DNA of 64,000 nucleotides from an uncultured Saprospiraceae bacterium. GTDB lineage: Bacteria > Bacteroidota > Bacteroidia > Chitinophagales > Saprospiraceae. How positions within the stretch are numbered: the first letter of the stretch is position 1; the number at the start of each line of letters is the position of its first letter. A model generated the notes under the pieces. It saw only the letters and a list, made by a program, of their open reading frames with translations, did no database searches and was not told the origin of the DNA. The stretch spans positions 62,001-126,000 of the forward strand of contig CALFBH010000001.1 of assembly GCA_937951615.1 (NCBI GenBank). Direction: 5' to 3'. A program made the position numbers and the translations under genes. Below are positions 32,916 to 44,300 of this stretch, piece after piece.

Positions 32916-35900
32916 ATGTTTAAATTAAAGCAAATTCTCATTTTTTGTTGTCTTTTTTCCAATTTATCAGCTCAGGAGATACCAGATTATTATGAGTTAT
33001 TAAAATCGGAAGACCCCAATATTCATCAAATTCATGAGGCTTATAATGCTTATTACCAAGATCATGAATGGGAAAAAGATCAATACTTTCGAGCTTACAG
33101 AGAGTTTATTAGAGCGTACAAACTTTCTGATTTTGATGAAGCGGGCAATCCGATTAAACCTTCTTTCAATCAACACAAAAGTGCTGGTAGTGCAGCAGCA
33201 GTAGGTGGGGAATGGACATCCATGCCCGTAAAGATAGACCGAAATGATTGTTATTATACAGGACAAAACGGGGTACTCAGTGCCATAGATGTCGAGGTCA
33301 ATAATCCTAATGTCGTGTATGCAGGCACGCTAGCAGGCGAACTTTTTAAATCAAGCGATAAAGGATTAACTTGGTCAGAGACATTAATTAATAATTTGCC
33401 AGAGATTGGCAATGTGAATAATATAAAAATAGCACATTCCGATAGCTCAATCATATATGCAGCAACGGACGCAGGGCTTATAAAGAGTGCCGATGGAGGA
33501 AATACTTTTGATATGACCACTATTGACTACCGAAGTTCTTTTCCGAATATCAACTATGGTGGAGATGATTATAGGAGCGAATATATGTACGTTGATGTTG
33601 CCAATGATGATTCCGACAAAGTGGTAACGACGGACATCAATCCCAGTAATCTGAATACCTTTGTCGCGGTATCTCAAGATGGCGGACAAAATTGGAATAA
33701 ATATGCTTTTGGGTATAAAAATTTTCCGGTAGATGTAAAATTTCATCCGACCAATTCTAACATTATATATACGCTGATATTGGAAAGTAGTACAAAAAAA
33801 TTTAGTTTTTATAAATCTACCGATTCTGGATTGTCATTCCAACAAATCACCAACGGATTCCCTGTCAATAACAACCCCAACCAACAGGAAAACAGAACAA
33901 GGATAGCCCTTTCGCAAGCTCAACCCAATTTGGTGGCTTTGTATTTCAATGTCAATAATGAAGGAACAGGCTTTTACAAATCTACTGATTCGGGCGACTC
34001 TTTTTCCAAAGTTTGTTGTGGAAATACAACTGATATCGTCAATAATGCTTCCGGCAATCGTGATTTCTTTGGAGAAGGAATGAATGGTGTACAAATCAGA
34101 TGGGCAACTAAGTTTGCTATATCTGATACTGACTCCAACTTCGTAGTGGCAGCTACTAATCGCGCACCTCGACTTTCATTTAATCAGATGCAAGATTGGT
34201 TTTGGACACCTCAGCAAATAAATGTAAGTAACCAGCCTTATAACGTCATGAGTTCCACCTGCGGTACTCAAATGCACGGAGACCTAAAAGACATCATCAT
34301 TCGCGGAGACGATATATGGATAGCCAATGACGGCGGCTTAGCCCTGTCGGAAGATAAAGGGCAAACATTTACAGAAAGAGCGGACGGAATTCCGGTCACT
34401 ATGGCACTAGGTTTTGATATGACCCAAGACAGAAGAGATGTCATCGTTGCGGCGATGGATCACAATGGTATCATCGTAAGAGACCAATCCATATATGGCG
34501 AAAATTGGAAACCTCTAGGCGGAGGCGATGCGAGTAATGCTTCAATCAATCCCATTGATAACCTTTGGCTGTATGGCCGCCCTTCGGGAGATGTTTTGTT
34601 TAGAAGACCCGAAACAGGACCTTCTCATAGTCATCCAAGCTATACGGGACTTAATGTAAATTTGGGAAGCGGATACTTTTCGCGGTTCAATAACGTACAG
34701 TTTCATCCGAATAATTATTATACATTATATATAGTTGATTATCAAAATTTTAAAATAAAAAAGAGTACGGATAATGGCATTAATTGGCAAGATATTTTGG
34801 ATATTCAATCAGGAAATAACTGGTCTTATGCAGAGGTAAAAGTCAGTCATTCCAATCCTGATGTCCTATATGTATCGGATTATTCTAATTGGAATAGCAC
34901 ACTAAGTCGTTCTGCAAATGGCGGACAAACATGGAATAATATACTGCCTAATAATATCCCCAGCGGGTATAGAGTTCGCAACATTGAAATTGATAGCGAA
35001 GACCCAAATGTTGCTTGGTTGACCTTAAATAATAATTACAATCCGATAGTGTATAAAACAACTGATGGAGGAGCAACATGGACAGATTATTCGGCAGGAT
35101 TAGATGGTTATAAAATATACTCAATTATACATCAAAAAGGTGCCAGTCAAGGCGTTTATGTAGGTACACGCAGTGGAGTATATTACATAGATAACACCTT
35201 GTCTTCCTGGGTAAAATATGGCACCGACATGGATGGGCGCAACATATCTTTTCTCAAAATAAATTATGCTTATAACATAATAAGAGCCGGCACTATAGCC
35301 GGGATATGGGAAAATGACCTTTACCAAACCAATGCCCCACAAGCCAATATCTCTATGGATAATAATGAGATAGATTGTGGAGAAATTATCAACTTTGCAG
35401 ACCACTCGGCAGCAAGCGTGAATGCGACATATAGTTGGAGCTTTCCGGGAGGTGTACCGACAAGCTCTACCGATGAACGTCCGCAGGTCATCTATCCCGA
35501 TCCCGGCAGTTATAGTGCGACCCTTACAGTGACGGACGAAAACGGCACAGATACCTACACTTATAATGATATTACGGTCAATGCAACTGCATGTACAGAT
35601 TTCTATTTGTGCAATTCCGTCCAACTCATAGGTGTTTCAGGTATTAGCGAAAGTTCTTATTATAATAATGAACGTATTGCCCAAACATTGGATGGAGACC
35701 CAAACACACATTGGCACAACAACTGGCCCACCAATGCCCCAATGCCACACACTCTCGATTATGATTTGGGCGAAACTTACAGCATCAACGGATTCAGATT
35801 ACTCAACAGACCAGACAACTCCAATGGCTGGACCAAAGATATAGAATTGTATGGCAGTACCGATAATAGCAACTGGACTTTACTCACCTCAGAGTCACTA

Positions 35901-36833
35901 CCTTCTACTTCTGTCTGGCAAACTATTTTATTTCCCACGGCTACTGCGCGATATTTTAGAATAAAAATTCTTTCCAATCAAGACGGAAATAATGTTTCAG
36001 CCCTTGCCGAAATAGAAATAATCGGACACAGTGACTCGGATGGTGACAATGTGTGTGATTTTCAAGATGACTGTCCGCTTGAATATGGCGATATGGCGGA
36101 TAGTGGCTGCCCCACTTGCATTATCTTCGACATGAAAGTTTTATTGGAAGGAGGCTATGATACTACCTCTAATGAAATGACCACTACGCTTAATACAGAA
36201 CGTGGGTTATTGCCCGGACAAACTCCTTCTAATATCTTAGCAACACCTACATCAGCAGGACAACCTTATAGTACTATTCCCTGGAGTTATAATGGTGGAG
36301 AGGGTTCAGACTGGACGGATGTCAATTATTCTGCTGATGTAGTGGACTGGATATTGGTTTCTTTCAGGACGGATATTGATAAAAACACCGAGGTTGGCCA
36401 GGCTGCCGCATTACTGAATAAAAGTGGTGCTATTGATTTTCCGACCTGTGCATTACTCAATCAGGGCATAGATTCAGTCTATGTAATTATTGAACACCGC
36501 AATCATATAGGCATCATGTCGCCACAAAAAGTTGCCATACTGAATGGCACATTGAACTTTGATTTTCGTACAACAGACAGTTATAGGGATTCCACAAGTT
36601 CAGGACAAAAACAATTGCCCAATGGAATCTGGTGTATGTTTGCAGGAGACATTGACCAGTCAGATTTTCCAAGCTATGATATAAACGGTACAGATAAGGC
36701 TGTCTGGCTTCCTGAAAACGGACTTTTTTATCAATATTCTAAAGCAGATACAGATATGAATGGTGATGTAAACGGGGGAGACAAAGCGCTTTGGGATAAA
36801 AATAATGGAGTATCTTCTAGAGTGCCAAAATAA
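32916..36833 (+). CDS. Giant secreted BNR/sortilin protein with shared C-terminal module
   Basis: This 1305-aa protein has a signal peptide (FKLKQILIFCCLFSNLSAQ) and a short acidic helix of the sort found at the start of Bacteroidota sortilin-like proteins. It then has about 770 residues of BNR/VPS10-like repeats (SSDKGLTWSE, STDSGLSFQQ, TTDGGATWTD), a PKD domain at ~805-895, a discoidin/F5-8C domain at ~898-1032 (GDPNTHWHNNW, ARYFRIKIL), a thrombospondin-3 calcium repeat at ~1040-1065, and the shared module at 1068-1305. It should act outside the cell as an adhesin or glycan-binding scaffold. I chose the inner Met at 32916 because it opens the signal peptide; the frame reaches back to 32868. 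A GAACTGTGAGAAAATAAG-type string upstream recurs before the sulfatase gene. Confidence 0.88.
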   Translation: MFKLKQILIFCCLFSNLSAQEIPDYYELLKSEDPNIHQIHEAYNAYYQDHEWEKDQYFRAYREFIRAYKLSDFDEAGNPIKPSFNQHKSAGSAAAVGGEWTSMPVKIDRNDCYYTGQNGVLSAIDVEVNNPNVVYAGTLAGELFKSSDKGLTWSETLINNLPEIGNVNNIKIAHSDSSIIYAATDAGLIKSADGGNTFDMTTIDYRSSFPNINYGGDDYRSEYMYVDVANDDSDKVVTTDINPSNLNTFVAVSQDGGQNWNKYAFGYKNFPVDVKFHPTNSNIIYTLILESSTKKFSFYKSTDSGLSFQQITNGFPVNNNPNQQENRTRIALSQAQPNLVALYFNVNNEGTGFYKSTDSGDSFSKVCCGNTTDIVNNASGNRDFFGEGMNGVQIRWATKFAISDTDSNFVVAATNRAPRLSFNQMQDWFWTPQQINVSNQPYNVMSSTCGTQMHGDLKDIIIRGDDIWIANDGGLALSEDKGQTFTERADGIPVTMALGFDMTQDRRDVIVAAMDHNGIIVRDQSIYGENWKPLGGGDASNASINPIDNLWLYGRPSGDVLFRRPETGPSHSHPSYTGLNVNLGSGYFSRFNNVQFHPNNYYTLYIVDYQNFKIKKSTDNGINWQDILDIQSGNNWSYAEVKVSHSNPDVLYVSDYSNWNSTLSRSANGGQTWNNILPNNIPSGYRVRNIEIDSEDPNVAWLTLNNNYNPIVYKTTDGGATWTDYSAGLDGYKIYSIIHQKGASQGVYVGTRSGVYYIDNTLSSWVKYGTDMDGRNISFLKINYAYNIIRAGTIAGIWENDLYQTNAPQANISMDNNEIDCGEIINFADHSAASVNATYSWSFPGGVPTSSTDERPQVIYPDPGSYSATLTVTDENGTDTYTYNDITVNATACTDFYLCNSVQLIGVSGISESSYYNNERIAQTLDGDPNTHWHNNWPTNAPMPHTLDYDLGETYSINGFRLLNRPDNSNGWTKDIELYGSTDNSNWTLLTSESLPSTSVWQTILFPTATARYFRIKILSNQDGNNVSALAEIEIIGHSDSDGDNVCDFQDDCPLEYGDMADSGCPTCIIFDMKVLLEGGYDTTSNEMTTTLNTERGLLPGQTPSNILATPTSAGQPYSTIPWSYNGGEGSDWTDVNYSADVVDWILVSFRTDIDKNTEVGQAAALLNKSGAIDFPTCALLNQGIDSVYVIIEHRNHIGIMSPQKVAILNGTLNFDFRTTDSYRDSTSSGQKQLPNGIWCMFAGDIDQSDFPSYDINGTDKAVWLPENGLFYQYSKADTDMNGDVNGGDKALWDKNNGVSSRVPK
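36117..36830 (+). other. Shared C-terminal module, copy 1 (238 aa)
   Basis: Encodes the last 238 residues of the BNR protein: VLLEG..YD, RGLLPGQTP, GEGSDWTD..Y..D.VDW, ALLNQGIDSVYVIIEHRNH, then a first loop FPSYDINGTDK and a dockerin-like DTDMNGDVNGGDKALWDK loop, ending SSRVPK. Its codons are the most diverged of the four copies. Confidence 0.85.
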
Positions 36834-36851
36834 ACAGATCAAATCAGGGCT

Positions 36852-36990
36852 AATATGGCGAAAAACATGTCGCAGCTACGCAGCTAGTTCAGCATTCTTG
36901 TTGGAAATATAGCCCCATCCGAGCGATATGTTTGATAGAAATATTGAGCAGTAAGATTTTTAAAAGTGTCGTAGGTGCGACTATTGGTAA
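36852..36990. repeat. Dispersed repeat sharing the MITE core
   Basis: The first 35 bases (36852-36886) are identical to 19016-19050, and the remainder aligns loosely with 19099-19205. The 18-bp inverted ends of the MITE are not intact here, and the ~46-bp insertion is absent. It is non-coding. Confidence 0.65.
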
Positions 36991-37038
36991 ATGTATTTGA
37001 GAGTCATCGTAAAAGAATTGTAATACTAAGAATTACTA

Positions 37039-37070
37039 TTGAAAAGGATAAGCATTTTTGCTTACATTTG
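37039..37070 (+). promoter_or_regulatory. Promoter of the CotH/lamin-tail gene
   Basis: TTG at 37039-37041, 21 bp, then TACATTTG at 37063-37070 match the Bacteroidota consensus. The ATG at 37103 is 32 bp downstream. It shows that the frame extension to a TTG at 37058 is not used. Confidence 0.55.
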
Positions 37071-37102
37071 GAGTGATTTTTACAACAAATAATACACAAT
37101 TT

Positions 37103-40100
37103 ATGCTTATTCTAAACCTTTCTTGTTTGAATAAAAAATTACTTTTCATCTCACTTTTTATCAGTTTTCACTTTCTACTTATTGCGCAGTCCGTGGTCAT
37201 TAATGAACTTAATTATCGGGTAAAAAAAGCCGATGAGCAGGTTCAGTATATAGAATTATACAACACAAGCAATCAAACAATAGACCTGTCGGGCTGGGTG
37301 ATAGAAGAAGCTGTTTATTATCAAATCCCTTCTGGTACGATGCTTAATGCAAACAGTTACCTTATTGTTGCGGACAATATCAATGCGATACAAAACGAAT
37401 TTAATATTCCTGGAGGCGTGGCCGTTCTTGGTCCCTGGAAAGATAAACTGAACGACAATGGAGAAAGAATCAATCTTCGCAATTCCAACTATGAGTTTAT
37501 AGACCAGGTAGCTTATAGCGGCTGGCAGGAATGGCCCAATACCAAAAACGGTGCTGTACGGTCTATTCAAAAAATGCACCCATTACTACCCGGCGAATAC
37601 GGAGGATCATGGGATGGAAAAACACCGACACCCGGTAGGGCTAATAGTTCTATATTAGTCCCCGATCCGGCTACAGTTTCCGTTGTAAAAGAAATAGCGC
37701 ACAGCCCGGAAAATCCTGTATCTGGCGAAGCTGTAGAAATAGAAGTGGAGATAGCAAATAATGGACAAAATTCAGGCACTACCGTAAACCTTGAGTACCA
37801 AATCGTCACGCCCGGAAATTATATAAGAAGAGCAAGTTCATCCTATAATACCGGTTGGATTCCACTCGACATGAGAGATGATGGACAAGGGCAGGATGCT
37901 ACTGCTAATGATGGCACTTACACCACAGAAATTCCAGCTAACGTACAAGTCCACAGGCGATTGATTCGCTATCGAGTTACCGTACAAAATAATAATGGAT
38001 TCAGTAAAACCTTCCCCGACCCGGAATTTGATGAAGCCAATTATGCTTATTATGTGTATGATGGTTTTCCTACTTATAATGGTTATGATATCACACAGCT
38101 CAATGAAATGCAAAGCATTCAGGTCATTGCAGATTTGGATAATACGAGCAGCGTAACAGTTGTTTATGGAGGCGAAATATACGACCATGTCGATTTTTCT
38201 TTTCAGAATTTTTATAATGCTTCCCGAAAAAATATACGCTTCAATTTTAATTCGGGACATTCTGTAAAAGTCGCGAATGATTTTGGACAGGATTACGAAG
38301 TAAGAAGAGATAAGCTGAGCTTGTCGGGAACTTATATGAATGACATCAATGGACATGGACTGACAGAATCTTTGATTTTTAAATTATTTGAACTCAATAA
38401 TTCTACGGCTTCTTATGCCGACTACACCCAGCTGCGAATCGTAAGTGATTCAAATGAAAATGCAGGTGGAAACGATGGTGATTTTTGGGGCGTCTATGTC
38501 ATCAGAGATTATGTGAGATATGGTGGTGCAGGAATTGACGGCGATTTTCTGGCACAACGAAAATTGCCGGATGGTAATATATATGGCTATAAAAATTTTC
38601 GTTTGCACCACGAAGGTGCTGATGGACCTTATGGTATAAATAATTCGGTTTATACAGATTGGAACAACACTTTAGGGGATTCGCAGGATGGTTGTTCTTC
38701 CTGTAGTGTGCCTGGTATTTCTCAGAATTATATAGAGGCTAATCTTGATTTGGACAATCATTTTGGTTTTATGGCTGCGCAGGAGTTTGTTGCCAATAAT
38801 GAAACCAATTATGCAGGACAACATTGCTATTTTGAATACTATAATCCTGAAAATCAGAAATGGCAGATTTTTCCTGATGATTTTAATGCCGCATTTGGCG
38901 CACCAAGAGATGAAGTCGCCTTGTATGATCGTTCTGACTGCGACCCTGATGAAGATGTAAAAGGTCCTTTAAAAGAACAATTGACTGCTCATAATTCATT
39001 GCGAATACGTTTTGAAAATACGATAAGAAGTGGTGTGGATTTATTGTATAATGAAGACCAGGGCGAATTTCTGGTGGACAATGAAGCCGCTAAAATTTAT
39101 AATCAAAATGCAGCTTATTCCTGGACAAATCTGGATAAAACACGCTGGGGGCAGCCTTATTCGGATTATGCTGATGTAAAACAATGGTATAAAGACTATA
39201 TCGACGACAGAAAAGATTACCTCAATAATACCTACGGTAGCGGAAAAATTCCCAACAAGCCAAGCATCAATTATACTGGACCAGCAGGCTTTCCTCTCGA
39301 CCAACTGACTTTTCAGAACAGCGCATTTGCAGACCCACAGGGAGTCAATACATTTGCTTCATTAGAATGGAGAATTGGAGAATGGTCAGACCCTGCAAAT
39401 CCCGTTTACGATGATAGAGAAGACGATATTTATGAAATTATACCTGTCTGGTTAAGTGGCAAAGTCAATACATTTTCAAACACTTATACTGTGGATGGCA
39501 AGGGGCTCAGACAAGGACACACCTATCGGGTAAGGGTCAAATATACAGACAATACGGGAAGAGAAAGTCGCTGGTCAGATCCTATTGAATTTATTGCTGG
39601 TGCACCTCTCAATGCCGCTACATCACCCTTAGTGATTAGCGAAATTATGTACAATCCCAAAGCGGATTGTGGGAATGAATTTATTGAAATTACCAATGCA
39701 GGGAATACCAGCGTCAGTCTTGATGGATACTATTTTGCAGATGGCGTCGAATACAGTTTTCCAAGAGGACAATCACTTGCGGCAGGCAACAGACTTATAA
39801 TAGCAAAAGACAGCCTTGCTTTTACCTATCAATATGGCTTTGCACCTTTCGGTGAATATCAAAAACAGCTCAGCGATGTCGGTGAGCGGATTGAATTGCG
39901 GGGTACTTATGATGTCGTGGAGGATGTAGTGACCTATAGCAATACCTGGGGCAATGGAAGCCCTAATGACGCCTTAGAACTCATTGACCCACAACTCGAT
40001 AATTCCAACCCAAATAATTGGGCAAAACGTTCAAGTATTTGTGGTTCGCCTGAAGCCGAATATGAAAATATCCCTTATGCAGCAGACGATAATTTTGATA

Positions 40101-41053
40101 TTTTGAATGATGCTACCCTGTCGGGGAATGTATTATTAAATGATAATTTTTTCAATACCGTAAATGCGGAGGTTACCACCATACCGATTAATGGAATCCT
40201 GACTTTTAATAATGACGGCTCATTCACCTACATACCTAATCCTAATTTCAATGGAACAGATAGCTTTGTATACCAGATATGCACCAGTCCAGCATACTGT
40301 GACCAAGGAACAGTCAACATCAATGTAGAATCCGGCTGTATTGAACTCAACCTTCATGTCTTGCTGGAAGGCAATTACGACCCAGCAACAGGAGACATGA
40401 CCACTACTCAAAATACATTACGTGGATTGCTCCCAGGACAAACACCAGCCAGCAATTTAGTAACACCAACCCCTGCTGGGCAACCCTATAATACAGCCCC
40501 CTGGAACTATAACGGGACAGAAGGAGCAAGCTGGACAGACGCTGAATATACAGATGATATGGTGGACTGGGTACTGGTTTCTTTCAGAACAGGTATAGAG
40601 AAGAATACAGAGGTCGCACAGGCCGCAGCAGTTCTAAATAAAGACGGCAGCCTCTATTTTTTCGACTGTGGGTTGGAAAATGAAGGCTTCAGTTCGCTCT
40701 ACATTCTTATAGAACATCGCAACCACATGGGGGTTATGTCGCCAATCGCTATATCTGTAAATAATGGGATGCTGACTTATGATTTTCGGCAAAACGATAC
40801 ATATAGAGACATCACGAGTTATGGACAAAAACAATTACCTACAGGCGAATGGGTAATGTTTGCAGGAGATGGCAATCAGCTAGATATGCCAAGCTACGAC
40901 ATACAGGCGCAAGACAAAGCATTATGGCTGATAGAGAATGGGGTGTTTAATCAATACACCAACACCGATTTTAATTTGGATGGCGATGTCAATGGAGCAG
41001 ATAAAGCCCTCTGGGATGCGAATAATGGGGTGTCTTCGAGGGTGCCGAAATAA
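37103..41053 (+). CDS. Secreted lamin-tail/CotH protein with shared C-terminal module
   Basis: This 1316-aa protein has a signal peptide (KKLLFISLFISFHFLLIAQ). A first lamin-tail domain follows at ~30-165 (SVVINELNYRVKKADEQVQY, ELYNTSNQTIDLSGWVI). CotH-kinase-like sequence is at ~335-665 (KNIRFNFNSGH, DFWGVYVIRDYV, FPDDFNAAFG). A second lamin-tail domain is at ~840-970 (VISEIMYNPKADCGNEFIEI), then a cadherin/VCBS-like domain at ~990-1078 and the shared module at 1079-1316. CotH-type proteins phosphorylate spore-coat proteins in Bacillus; secreted bacterial versions are usually linked to cellulose or polysaccharide surface complexes. I cannot tell whether kinase activity is retained. The start was fixed by the signal peptide. 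Confidence 0.88.
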   Translation: MLILNLSCLNKKLLFISLFISFHFLLIAQSVVINELNYRVKKADEQVQYIELYNTSNQTIDLSGWVIEEAVYYQIPSGTMLNANSYLIVADNINAIQNEFNIPGGVAVLGPWKDKLNDNGERINLRNSNYEFIDQVAYSGWQEWPNTKNGAVRSIQKMHPLLPGEYGGSWDGKTPTPGRANSSILVPDPATVSVVKEIAHSPENPVSGEAVEIEVEIANNGQNSGTTVNLEYQIVTPGNYIRRASSSYNTGWIPLDMRDDGQGQDATANDGTYTTEIPANVQVHRRLIRYRVTVQNNNGFSKTFPDPEFDEANYAYYVYDGFPTYNGYDITQLNEMQSIQVIADLDNTSSVTVVYGGEIYDHVDFSFQNFYNASRKNIRFNFNSGHSVKVANDFGQDYEVRRDKLSLSGTYMNDINGHGLTESLIFKLFELNNSTASYADYTQLRIVSDSNENAGGNDGDFWGVYVIRDYVRYGGAGIDGDFLAQRKLPDGNIYGYKNFRLHHEGADGPYGINNSVYTDWNNTLGDSQDGCSSCSVPGISQNYIEANLDLDNHFGFMAAQEFVANNETNYAGQHCYFEYYNPENQKWQIFPDDFNAAFGAPRDEVALYDRSDCDPDEDVKGPLKEQLTAHNSLRIRFENTIRSGVDLLYNEDQGEFLVDNEAAKIYNQNAAYSWTNLDKTRWGQPYSDYADVKQWYKDYIDDRKDYLNNTYGSGKIPNKPSINYTGPAGFPLDQLTFQNSAFADPQGVNTFASLEWRIGEWSDPANPVYDDREDDIYEIIPVWLSGKVNTFSNTYTVDGKGLRQGHTYRVRVKYTDNTGRESRWSDPIEFIAGAPLNAATSPLVISEIMYNPKADCGNEFIEITNAGNTSVSLDGYYFADGVEYSFPRGQSLAAGNRLIIAKDSLAFTYQYGFAPFGEYQKQLSDVGERIELRGTYDVVEDVVTYSNTWGNGSPNDALELIDPQLDNSNPNNWAKRSSICGSPEAEYENIPYAADDNFDILNDATLSGNVLLNDNFFNTVNAEVTTIPINGILTFNNDGSFTYIPNPNFNGTDSFVYQICTSPAYCDQGTVNINVESGCIELNLHVLLEGNYDPATGDMTTTQNTLRGLLPGQTPASNLVTPTPAGQPYNTAPWNYNGTEGASWTDAEYTDDMVDWVLVSFRTGIEKNTEVAQAAAVLNKDGSLYFFDCGLENEGFSSLYILIEHRNHMGVMSPIAISVNNGMLTYDFRQNDTYRDITSYGQKQLPTGEWVMFAGDGNQLDMPSYDIQAQDKALWLIENGVFNQYTNTDFNLDGDVNGADKALWDANNGVSSRVPK
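40337..41050 (+). other. Shared C-terminal module, copy 2 (238 aa)
   Basis: Encodes LHVLLEG.YD..., YILIEHRNHMGVMSP, MPSYDIQAQDKALW and the final D.NLDGDVNGADKALWDANNG loop with SSRVPK. The last ~75 bases are nearly identical to those of copy 4 (about five differences). Confidence 0.85.
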
Positions 41054-41059
41054 AAGCCT

Positions 41060-41163
41060 AAGTGGAAGTACAAATCCAAACGTCAAATTCAAATTCAAAA
41101 AACTATTGACAATAAGCCAATTAGTCAAATTGAAAGTGGCGTTTAGTTGAGTCCAAGCACTTA
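41060..41163. repeat. 104-bp CAAATTC-rich dispersed repeat, copy 2
   Basis: Aligns end to end with 5996-6099, starting 7 bp after the stop codon of the CotH/lamin-tail gene. It is non-coding. The rest of the 256-bp spacer shows no gene. Confidence 0.6.
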
Positions 41164-41309
41164 CCTCAAAGAATCAATAAAGTCTATTAAAAAATAGGCA
41201 CTACGTTGAAAACCTATACTACAATATGTGGTTTATGTAGTCTTTGCGCTTAGGCGATTAATATTCAAGGCGCAAAAAATATTATAATTATTTTGAAAAA
41301 TCTATCCTG

Positions 41310-44300
41310 ATGATGAAGCTTAATCAACTAAGAAACTTTTTATGGACTATTCTTTTATTGATACAATGTCAATTGAGTATTGCCCAAATTATTCCAGCCG
41401 AACTAGGGATAATTCCATGGCCAAAAAACCTTACAGAAAATGTAGGCAATCTTAATCTAACTGTTTCGAGTAGTATAGTTTACGCCGATCCTTCCCTACA
41501 AGCTCTGGCAAATATTCTCAAAGACGATATCGGCAAAATTACTGGACTCAACCTTGCCGTAACATCTGGCACCGCTAATGCTGGCGATATTGAATTGCTT
41601 ATAAATAATAGCCTTCAGGACGAAGGTTATACTTTAGATGTCAATTCAAAAATCATAATTACAGCTAAGGATTATCGGGCAGTCGTATGGGGTATTTCTA
41701 CCTTATTACAATCCATAAATAGTGATGGTTCTGTAAAGAAGATAAGCATTAGCGATTCGCCCGATACCAACTACCGGGGACTAATGGTTGACTTAGCAAG
41801 GCAATGGCATCCTATAGAAAATATTGAAGATATTATCAATATGTGCCGTTTGTATAAAATCAAATATTTGCACTTACACTTGATGGATAGTCAGTATTTT
41901 ACATTCCCAAGCCAAGCCTACCCCTTGCTGCCTACACCAGGTTTTAGCTATTCTTTGGCAGAAATGCAGGGACTTGAAGCCTATTCGCAAGCCCGTGGCG
42001 TGACGATTGTTCCAGAATTGGAAGTACCTGGTCATGCAGGGGCAATGATAGCAGCCTATCCCAACCTTTTTGGGTCAGGCACAAGTGGAGCGATCAACTT
42101 TGCCCGCGCTGATGTACGGGCTGCCGTCGGAACACTTGTCGGCGAAATTGCTGATGTATTTCAAGCCACTCCATACTTTCATATAGGTTGCGATGAAGTT
42201 GACAAATCTGGCATGGGTTCACATCCCGATTATGTTAATGCCATCACAACGTACAACGTTGGAGATGTAGAAGGTTTGTTTAATTATTTTATAAATGAAG
42301 TGAATGGCTATGTAAAAGCCGAAGGCAAAACGACATTAGCATGGGAGGGCTTCGATTCAGGAAGGACAGGAAATGCCAAAGTGGATACAGATGTTATAGT
42401 TTGCCCATTTGACAATTATACAAGTGCAGATGTTTATGCAAATAATGGGCATGACATCCTGAATACTTCGTGGTTTCCTTTGTATCTTATTGGATCTACT
42501 TATGTACCCACAGAAAAAATATATAGTTGGAACAAAACAGAATTTGGCAGATATGCTTCTCCTTTCCCTTTCTCCCATAATAATCCCTATCAATATACAA
42601 TGACCAACACCAGTAAGATAATTGGTGCGCAAACCTGCTCTTGGGAACAAAGGCCTGAATATGAAATCCCCAGTCTGAGAAGTCGCCTATCCCCGATGTC
42701 CGAAAAAATTTGGAACACCAATGCCGGAAGAACTTTTGAAGATTATCAAACTCGATTTGCCAAATCTGATCAGGTGTTGACCACAATACTGGCAACTGTA
42801 GTTCCAGAAGCGATTACGCCTTCAGCAAGTTATGAGGTGTTTTCTGATAAAATTGCCATTCGCTGGAGAGCAGAAGGGCAATACCCAACCGCATACACGC
42901 TCTACCGAAGCACAAGCAACAATAACACTACCGCCACACCTATTTTGAGCAATACGACACTTACTTCTTATGACGACACCAATGTCAGCAACGGACAAAC
43001 ATATTATTACTGGATTAAAGCACACAATACCATCGGTACAAGTACCTTCGGTAATAGCGCAGATGGACGCAAAGGAAGCCTCGCGCTGGTCAATATGTAC
43101 GAACCATTCGATTATGCTGCCAATGCAGGATTGAATGGCTTAAATGGTGGCAACGGTTTTAGTAATGGATGGAATATTACTGGAAATAACGGCACGATTG
43201 AAGTGACAGGTGCCAGCCTGACTTATCCCAATTTGATGACAGGCGGAAATAGTCTGAGTATAGAGATGGATGGTACCACCAATTCTTTCTGGGCCGAAAG
43301 ATCTTTAGCGGGTAGCTTCTGTCCCGAAGGGTCGGAGGTGTGGTTAAGTTTCCTCATCAAAGCGAATAAAGTTGCCGACGGGCATTGCTTTTTAATTTTT
43401 GGAGATGGCTCAATTGGTAAAAAATGGGGCAATGGAATTTATTTTAAAGGAACAAATGTACAATTAGGACTGGTCGATGGGGAAACAAATTTGGTGGTAT
43501 TAAAAATTGAAAGTTTCAATGGAGCGGACAATGTTCATATCTGGACAAATCCAGCCATAGATGGCACGCCGCCGGACATGAATGACCCCAACCTATATTT
43601 CACCGATAGAGAGGATTTGGGTACAAACCCTAAAGTGGCCTTAAACGTACAACGCTGGGGAGAAGGACGTTATGAACTGGATGAATTCAGAGTTGGAGAT
43701 TCTTTTGATGATGTCCTGCCGACAATTGTAGGCTGTGCTGACGCAGACGGAGACAGCGTATGCGATGCCGATGATATATGCCCGAATGGTGATGATAATT
43801 TAGATAATAATAATAACGGTATCCCTGATGCCTGCGACGCTGGAGTTTGTCTTGAAGAGGCACTGGATGACTTTGATTATATCGCAAACACAAGCATTGA
43901 TGCTGCAAATGGTGGTACAGGCTTTAGTGATGCATGGTCGGTAGGTGCCGTCATGAATGGCTCTGTTGATGTATTGTCAGGATCGCTTTCTTATGCTGGT
44001 CACAACAGCTCGGGCAATAAACTCAGAATGACCCTTCAAAATGAAGATGCGACTAAATGGATAAGTAGAAACCTAACACAAGCTTTCCAAAATGGAGATA
44101 CGGTCTGGATGACTTGCCTGATACAGCCCATCTCTCTGGCTGATGGCGGATTCTGGATTAAACCAAATGGCAGACAGGATATAGCGATAGGAAAACGCTG
44201 GGGCAGTCAAATAGCCATTGATAATAGCGGTACAGGAATCAGTGTACAGGAAAATACAGTATCCAAATTAGTGGTCAGATACATATTGGAAAGCAACCAA

